Shown here: positions 57,301 through 64,000 of the stretch, piece by piece
Layout: each line of letters starts with the position of its first letter
How positions within the stretch are numbered: the stretch's first letter is position 1
Source of the DNA: Hirsutella rhossiliensis
Lineage: Eukaryota > Ascomycota > Sordariomycetes > Hypocreales > Ophiocordycipitaceae
Length of the DNA: 64,000 nt
Reading direction: 5' to 3'
Assembly (NCBI RefSeq): GCF_020360975.1
Contig: NW_025408677.1
Location: forward strand, 1,364,001 to 1,428,000
Notes under the pieces: model-generated
What the model saw: the letters and a program-made list of their open reading frames with translations, nothing else
Told to the model about the DNA's origin: nothing
Database searches by the model: none
Position numbers and translations under genes: made by a program

Positions 57301-58960
57301 CGTATGACGCTTATGGAAGTGGTAAGCAGCGATGTGGGCGTTGTCCCGCAGTAGTTGCCGGGATAGAGCCATCCGCGCCACCTTAGGAGCTGTTTGCCAC
57401 TCGTTAAATCTAGGCATATAACGGTATAAGGATTCCTAGTAGTAATCGGCTGCACTTGCAGTAGCGAAAAGGCCAGGTTTGCCTAGATTATAGGCATATG
57501 CTTCCAATTCCTTCCTCTGCTTATACTAATACGGCCGGGTGCCCCTAATTACCGCGGCTTGGCGCGTGATTGACTGGATTAGAGCCTGAGCCTCCGGCTC
57601 GTTAGGCTTAGCCATCGCTTCCTTAAGGTCGGCGCGGGTAAGGGGTTGGCGGCGGCTATCGCGTTGCTTGACGAAGTAGTTACTTCGCTTTCGGACCTAC
57701 GCACGTAATATCGTGTTAAGGGCGACGAAAGGCCACGTCTTATGGCGGGCAAAACGTCCGTTATGCTATCTTATCGCATGGCTAAGGTAATCCTAGTATG
57801 TGATGCTCCGTAAACGAGGCTCCACGAAGTCGGCCTTGCCGTCGGGGTAGAGGGTAGGGAACGCGAGCGATAATAGCGGCTAGGAACGGTTGAATTCGTC
57901 GATAGGGGTCCTGCGAATGGAAGGCAGTGGCATCTAGTGGTGAGTCTGCGTGCTACGCGGCATATACTCTAGATCAGTCATGCGCTCAGGGTTAGGGGTC
58001 CCATTAAGAAATCGGGACTGCAGAGCGTTTAATTCGGTATCAGTGATCTGCAAATTCGGGATCGCTGATGCATCGGCATCGCTAGGGTCCTCTTCCACAA
58101 CCTCCTCAACGGGGCCTTGGGGAACCTCGCCGTCAGGTATGTCAGCCACTTGGCTGGCAATGGAAGCAACTATGCTGCCATCAAGAGGAATCCGTTGTAG
58201 GCGATTCTGGCTTACAACGGTATCGCGATAGCCCGGGTAGTGACGCTGTAGGTAATGCAGCCAGGCCGATAGGCATGAGCGACGTACCCGGAAATCGCGA
58301 GCAAACTGTTGCTAGAAGCGAGGGTCGCCCTCTATATTAGGAGGCCGTAGGAGGACGATATCTAGCTCTTTAGGTAGGGCTAGGAGCTCTTCAAAAAGCC
58401 TGCCAACGTTGCGAAGGAAGTGAACAACGTGGCCCCGATATTTGTACTGAGCGCCGCGCACCTGTAGGACTTTCACGTGTACGTGAACCCTAGCGATGAG
58501 CATCTCCTCGACCATCGTTAGATTAGGTAGATTGGTGGGGACTTCCCTAAAGTTAAGGTGATTCGCAGCGCTAAAGAAGTAGGGATTATTGGGGGCTTTC
58601 TTCCTGTCTCGACTAATGCAGCGACTGTAGATTTTTAAGCTATTTCGCTTCATATCGAACCATCGCTCCTAGCAGCGGATGCAACTATGCATCTTGTCGT
58701 CATTTAGGGCAGTATAAAACTCCCGCATAAGCTCTTGATCTTCCTCACTAAGGACGGGCAGATTAAGGTCCGCTATAAAAGGTGGATCAACTATCCGATT
58801 AAACTGTCGCTCTTGAGGCTGTGGCCGTGGCCGTGGGTTGAAAGTGCCTTGACGGGTATAACGGCCGCGACGATGATCCTGTGACAGTAAGGAAGAAGTG
58901 GCGGGAAGAGTGTTCTGCGGAATCGGCGTGCCCAGAACTACCCTTGGCAGGCTAAGGGTA
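54331..58960 (-). pseudogene. Helitron RepHel protein: DUF6570, HUH Rep, Pif1 helicase
   Basis: Domains in minus-strand order. A Cys-containing start (MHSCIRCQERWFDM near 58680) and DUF6570 (58653-58312: NPYFFSAANHLNFREVP, HVVHFLRNVGRLF). Helitron-like N and HUH Rep with GRGSSHHHGLYWL (His triplet near 57216-57208), then the tyrosine motif YAAKYCSKS near 56748-56722 (Tyr at 56748 and 56736). A Pif1/RecD2-like helicase: VAPTGVASNQI and DEKSMLGLEQL (55698-55219), HKCQSLT and YVAVSRVTSL near 54540-54640. The P-loop region near 55720 is damaged. Rolling-circle transposition needs the HUH and two Tyr residues, which are still present; stops such as TAG make this copy inactive. Confidence 0.8.
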
Positions 58961-59760
58961 GAAGGGACAGGAGAAGGTCCCTCTACAGCGCTTGGGATAG
59001 ATGGCCTCAGCAGAGATCTAGGCAGCCCCTAGAGTGCGGAGGCCAGGCCACAGAATAAGGCAGGCGTGGCAATAGGTTGTAAGCCGTTCATAGACGCAGG
59101 CGTTGGCGCAATCCGCCTTGGAGGCGTCAGGTTAGCTAGCGAATCAGTTCTCTTCGTGGCTTTGCGTGGTGGTAGCCTTAAGGCGATATTTCGCATCGCA
59201 GCAACGGCGGCTCTGGACTTGGTTACCCGTTCCTTTCGGTGTGCCCTATAGCTAGCACACTGTCCTATAAACTTAGTGGTGTCCTTTACGCTTCGAAATT
59301 CGACTTCGGGTAGGTCTTGCTTATAGGCACGGCAGTTGCGGACTGCCTAGGGTATATCGTGCTCCATGTAACCGTGTATATATCCACCTCTTAACACCTA
59401 GACCGCTAGGTATAGCTCGGAAAGTGAGGCTTTGTAAGGGCCAATGTCTAATACCGTAATAGACCTCGATAGGGCGGTTGTCTAAAGTAGTTAGATCGGG
59501 TCTAAATAATTAGGAGGGAACTAAACTACTTCCCGGAAGCAGGGTAGCCGGGGAATATTGAGAGGTAGGCCAGCTGCGGCGGTGATATGTGAACCTAGAT
59601 ACCTATAGCAAACTGGTGGGTTTAATGGATTCGACGGGAAAGGGAAGCAGCGGCCATCTAGGCTGGTGTAAGGAATACGGGGCAAGTGGCTCATTTGGCC
59701 AGAATCGTGTTTAGAAGTTCGATAAATGAATTGCATCGAAAGCCCCTAGAGAGCTTGCTA

Positions 59761-60466
59761 GTTACCTGGTCAACGCTCAGGGGTCAACGCTTAGGGGTCA
59801 TTGCCAAGGCCTTTATTTAGTGGCGTTCGCGGTCGACTAATTCCCGCACGAGTTAAGTATAGGGGAGACTAATTAGCTAATCAGAGGAGGTTTTATGCTC
59901 GATTCTTTCTAACTAAGTAGAACGCCTTTCGGGCTAAATCATAATATTTTATTAGAATATAAGCAGTTTAAGTTTAGGATTTTTAGTAAGGCTAGTATTG
60001 TTTACCTAAGCTAAAGGGGGGGGTAAGCTAAAGGTAGGGGTAGGATAGTAGGAGGCTAGATAGTAATTTCGCGTATAGGGTACGCACTAGCTATAGACCC
60101 CTATAGAAGCGTTTAACTACTAAAAAGTAGAATTCGGTTAATTCTCTATCGACTATAGGTAACGGCTTATAAGAATCTTTATAGTTAGCTAGAATCGGTA
60201 TAAGTAAAAATAATAGGTTTTAGTAGAGATTTTTTTATTTACGCTACCGAAAGAGGGGTATTACTAAAAGAGGGGTAGGGGATAGTATCTACCTCGACCT
60301 ACCTATATAGCGGACTATATACTTATCTATAGCTAAATAAGTGCCTAGCTAATAGATAGTAAGAGACGCCTACTATATCTATTCGGCCTACTTATTAACC
60401 TACGCATAGGGCGTAGGGACTAGGCGACGTAATAAGGGGGAGATAGAGGAGGGCGTCGGTGCCGGG
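59761..60466. other. RIP-mutated spacer between Helitron and gypsy LTR
   Basis: CA/TG-depleted, stop-filled, with words such as 'ggggggggtaagctaaag'. No motif recognised. Confidence 0.35.
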
Positions 60467-60688
60467 TGTTACGGCCAGGCACATACGAGCCTTGACGGCT
60501 ATAAAGATGTATTGGCACTATGAACAAAGACTCAAAGCTAAGGAGCAAGAAAGGAAGACTAGACTACACGACCGAGCGGGCCCTTATATAGACACGAGGT
60601 CGCGCGTGGGCACGTGATGCTGCTTGGGCACGTGACACTGGTGAGGTTCTGCGCTGGCGGCTCTACGCCGGCGCCCAGGGTCGTGACA
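60467..60688 (-). repeat. 3' LTR of Ty3/gypsy chromovirus copy B
   Basis: 222 bases. On the minus strand it runs TGTCACGACC to CCGTAACA. The purine-rich tract gacgggggggtag sits directly before it, as a polypurine tract should before a 3' LTR. The same LTR, incomplete, occurs at 53391. Confidence 0.75.
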
Positions 60689-63600
60689 CTACCCCCCCGT
60701 CTAAGGCCTTGATATGCGTATCAAGGTAGTCAGTCGTGGCGGCGGGTTCTTGGTTTCACGGCTTTCTCTGCTGTGTCGTCATCGTCTCGTTCCTCGCAGC
60801 CCTCCTCCGCTGCAGCACATTCGATCCAGTATTGCAGGTTGACGGGTGGGCCTGCTGCGTCCGGATGTTCATCGTGGAAAATCTTCAATGCCATTGGTGC
60901 GTTACGGAAATTCCTAGCCGGGTACCAGGTCTCATCAGGGTCACATCCCTTCCATAAGACCTGGTATTCCAGTCGTCGACTCCTACCGGTTACTCGAGAC
61001 TGCTGGACTTGATCAACCTCCCACTCGGGTTCTCCGTTGATCTCCTCGGGTGGCGGAGGTGACTGGATCTGCTGGGGCAAGGGTTATCGGCTGCTTTTCG
61101 AAGACGGTCGGCGTGGAATAGGTTCTTCATTTTGTACGACTCGGGCAGCTGCAGTACGTAGCTATGACCGCGTTCTTCCAGGATTACGAACGGACCTGAC
61201 CATTGGTTATCTAGCCGAGTAGTCGGAGCGTTCGTGGCGAAGCCTTTCCTGCTGAGAAAAACTCGGTCACCGATGGCAAAGTCGGTTGGTCGTCGTTTCC
61301 TATTAGCCTGTTCCTTCTGACGTTCTTGAGCGGCGGTGGCAGCATTCCTGGCGTCTTCCTGGGTTTCCTGGGCGGTCTGCACAAGTTCCCTAGCTCTGGC
61401 GGCGGGTCCGGTGGCAGCGGTCTTGTCAGTCGGGGCAGTGACAGGGGTTCCGGATATCTCGGCCTAGGCTACTTTTAACGGTGCCATGTCGATGGAAGAG
61501 TGCCAAGACGAGTTATGGGCGAAGTCGAGGGCGGGCAGCAGGGAACTCCAGTTATCTTGATGCTTCGTCACGTAGAATCGTAGCTTTTGATCTAGGTATT
61601 GATTTGTAACTCTACACCCCTGGGTCTGAGGGTGTAGGGAGCTTCCATGACGATGCTTCGTTCCCGTGAGCCGGTTAATCTCTGCGAGGAAGGCAGAAAT
61701 AAACTGTCCAGCGTTGTCAGAAATCCATACGAGGGCATACCGAAGAAACGATAGAGGTAGCGGAAGTAGCGGCTAGCTAAGACTTCTGCCGTATCGTTTT
61801 TCTTTCCTGGGAGCGTGGCGATAATCCGGCTTAGCTTGCAGACGAAGGTCCAAACATAGTCATATCCGTAACGGTCTTTCGGCATATCCTTCCCGTCACA
61901 TTCGACGTGCTCCCAAACAGAGGTCGGTACGGGCAGTGGATGGAGCAGTCCAGGGTCTTGTCTCGAGGGTTTTGTTGCGGCGGCAGTCGTGGCAGTTCCG
62001 AATATAACGACGGATATCCTCCTTCATCCTTGGCCAGTAGAAGTCTCGTTGGAGCAGCTTGATCACCTTGTTCTGTCCGGCGTGAGCGAAGATCTGGGGT
62101 TCGTGGGCTTCGCGAATGAGCGCGGTCTGAAGAAACGTCTGCTTGTCTGAGGTCTGGGCTGGTACGACCAGGTGTGTTCCATGGGTACCGAGGTCTTGGA
62201 GGAGGTTCTCCTGGCGGATCAACGAAACGAGTTCGGCTCCCTCGGGACCGAGTTCGGGTCTAGTTCTGGGCGGTCTTGATCGGGCGTCTGCTGTATCCCT
62301 CGGTCTTCTGGGGTCTGTAGGGCACTCGTGGCCCTCAGAACTAATGGTCTAGTAGGCTTAGGTTCGGGACTAAAGTTCTGAGGGGGCAGGTTGCCGGCGG
62401 CCGTAGGGTCTAGAGAGTCGGTCGCGAAGCCTAGCCTTTCCGGAGGGATCAGGGTCACCGTGCGTTCCTCGGCTTCCCGACCTTTACGGTAGGGAGCTCC
62501 GCTGTCTTCCTGGAGAGGGCATCGGCGACTACGTTCAGTCGACCGGGGCGGTAGAGGAAACGGATGTCGAACTGGGCGAGAAAGTCGGACCATCTGATCT
62601 GTCGTACCGAGAGCAGGCGCTTCGTAGAGAAATGGACTAAGGCTTCGTGATCGGTGATCACATCGAACTTCTGGCCTAAGAGCTCTGGGTAGAAGTGCTC
62701 TAGACTCTGTACGACGGCGAGGAGCTCGATCTTGGATTGGGTAGGCTCGCTCGGCCGGGGTCATGGTCTTAGAGAAGAATCCAACGGGCTTCCAGGTCTG
62801 ATCAGGCTGTTCCTGCCATAGAACACCAGCTGTGGCATTCCGGGAGGCATCGGTCTCCAGTCGGGTCGGCAGTTCTGGTCTAAAGAAGGCGAGGACCGGG
62901 GCTTCGATAGCCAGGCGCTTGAGTTGATCAAATGCTTCGCGTTGCTCCGGGCCCATCACAAAGGCAACATCCTTCTTAAGCAACCGGTTCAAGGGTTCTG
63001 CCACTCCGGAGGCGTGGTAGCAGAAAACACGGATGAAGTTGCATAGGCCAACGAATGATCGGATCGCGGTGCGGTCTCGGAGGTCTTCAAACTTCCAGTC
63101 TTGTATCGATCGAACTTTCCGAGGGTCGACACTAAGGCCCACACCGGCTTCAAGCAGAACGCCGAGGTAGTCAACCTTGGTCACGTTAAATCTAGACTTC
63201 TTGATGTCTCCTGGAGGTTGGCCTGATGGAGTCGCCAGATCACTTCTTGACAGTCTTTCCAGTGGTCTTCTTCTTTATCCGAGTAGATCAGGACGTCATC
63301 TGCGTAGGCGCTGGCGCACCGGTCGAGGAGATCGTGAAGCTGCGCGTTGATAAACTGCTGGAACCAGGCGGGACCTACCTTCAGACCGAACGGGAGGACT
63401 TTCCAGCGGAAAGTTCCGAAACGGGTGCGAAAGGCGGTCAAATACTCGGAGTCAGGGTCCATGCGGAGACGGTGGAAGGCCTGGATCACATCGATCTTCG
63501 TGAAGCGTTGAGCTTCACGGCAACCGAAAGCAGTACCTTCGAGGGACGGAGCGGGCGTGATGCGACTTTTAAGATGATCGTTCATCCAACGGTAGTCGAT

Positions 63601-64000
63601 GCAGAAGCGGCGGGCGGTCGTGTTCGGTTTCGGAGCGAAGAGGACGGATGCGGCGTGCGGACTCGGATCGGGCTCGATGAAGTCTATCTCCGGAGGTGAT
63701 CGACAGTCTCTTTCTCTAGAGGCAGATACTTAACGGGCGTGCGGTACGATGGGGTCCTGTCGGCGAAAGAGGCTTCTCAAGCTCTAGGACTACATCGTGA
63801 CCGGGTCGGCTCGAAGGTAGGGTGTGGGCCTCTTTCTTCGAGAAGAATCCTCTAGATGGGTGAGCTGGGGCGGTAGACGACTACGGACACAAGCAACATG
63901 CTCAGGGTCTTCTCCTGAGGGAACGGAATGCTTTGTCCCTGGTAGGTCTTCTGATCCGGGAGACTTTAGCAACGGTTCGAGCACTAGGGACGGTCTGGTC
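60689..64000 (-). mobile_element. Ty3/gypsy chromovirus copy B, internal region cut by window edge
   Basis: The internal region of a minus-strand gypsy element, from the pre-RT/RT at the right edge to the chromodomain and polypurine tract at the left. Gag, protease and 5' LTR lie outside. Normal CA/TG content shows little RIP. Frame changes are of single-base type. Confidence 0.85.
60730..63990 (-). pseudogene. gypsy Pol: RT, RNase H, integrase, chromodomain (copy B)
   Basis: Domains in minus-strand order. Reverse transcriptase (63585-63181) with FTKIDVIQAFHRLRM, FRWKVLPFGLKVGPAWFQQF and the active-site AYADDVLIYSD. The RT/RNase H junction (63184-62680) with LGVLLEAGVGL and LETDASRNATAGVLWQ. 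RNase H end (62661-62455: WSDFLAQFDIRFLYRPGR). Integrase zinc-binding domain (62222-61896: REAHEPQIFAHAGQNK, CHDCRRNK). Integrase core (61885-61592: DYVWTFVCKLSRI). The tail and chromodomain (61080-60730) with YQVLWKGCDPDETWYPA. At least five frame changes occur, so it is not expressible as read. Confidence 0.85.

Larger units (their letters stand above)
54112..59760 (-). mobile_element. near full-length Helitron, lightly RIP-mutated
   Basis: A single long minus-strand RepHel reading order occupies most of this span, from a Cys-containing N-terminal region near 58700 to the helicase end near 54331. Coding loss is mainly by scattered TAG stops. Near 59770-59805 a short tandem (gtcaacgctcagg, ggtcaacgcttagg) lies at the presumed 5' side. 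Exact termini are not determined. Confidence 0.75.

Noticed and set aside
62143..63699. Plus-strand frames over gypsy copy B
   Set aside because: Antisense to conserved reverse transcriptase and integrase motifs.

Overview
The window looks like a transposon-rich, gene-poor accessory or subtelomeric region of a filamentous ascomycete (Pezizomycotina). The main reason is the base-change pattern. Most of 1.6-38 kb has CA and TG turned into TA on both strands while CG is kept. Coding frames are riddled with TAG/TAA where CAG, CAA or TGG are expected. This is the signature of repeat-induced point mutation (RIP). Short GT..AG introns with CTAAC-like branch points, Ty3/gypsy chromoviruses with a 3' chromodomain, fungal hAT, pogo and MULE elements and a Tad-like LINE all agree. 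I cannot name the species.

Layout: (1) 0.2-1.4 kb is unmutated: one intact hypothetical gene, then a CpG-rich promoter-like stretch. (2) 1.7-9.1 kb is a RIP-mutated block holding two recognisable host-type genes on the minus strand: the 5' part of a large DUF6606-type gene and an NSRP1 (nuclear speckle splicing regulator) homologue. (3) 10.0-20.3 kb holds RIP-killed plus-strand genes: a patatin-like phospholipase-type protein, a ferric-reductase-like membrane protein, and a protein with a BRCT-like segment and an alanine-rich repeat, ending in a 41-bp minisatellite. The first two families are typical cargo of giant Starship elements, but no DUF3435 captain was found. (4) 20.7-38.6 kb is a nest of dead transposons: a duplicated repeat, a hAT, a Ty3/gypsy chromovirus split by a second hAT, a MULE remnant, LTR-like direct repeats and a LINE remnant.

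(5) 39.9-48.0 kb is the most interesting part and is not RIP-mutated. A secreted toxin-like gene (signal peptide, two introns; 3' part resembling the tail of fungal heat-labile-enterotoxin-like proteins) is interrupted by a 5,345-bp DNA transposon at 41154-46498. The element has about 33-bp terminal inverted repeats beginning TACGG and a 6-bp target-site duplication (TCCCAG). It carries an integrase-core (DDE) transposase and two accessory genes, at least one with Cys-rich, zinc-binding-like motifs.

(6) 48.8-53.3 kb: a LINE 3' end with a TTGCA tail, a pogo-type fragment, and a complete pogo-like element with 131-bp inverted repeats that read as identical and a TA duplication. (7) 53.4-60.7 kb: an LTR copy and a nearly full-length, lightly mutated Helitron (minus strand; HUH Rep plus Pif1 helicase). 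(8) 60.5-64.0 kb: the 3' LTR and pol of another Ty3/gypsy chromovirus on the minus strand, running off the right edge.

No tRNA, rRNA or CRISPR array was recognised. Several young elements carry single-base frameshifts, some at short homopolymers, so assembly indels are an alternative to true decay. Boundaries in RIP-mutated areas are approximate.
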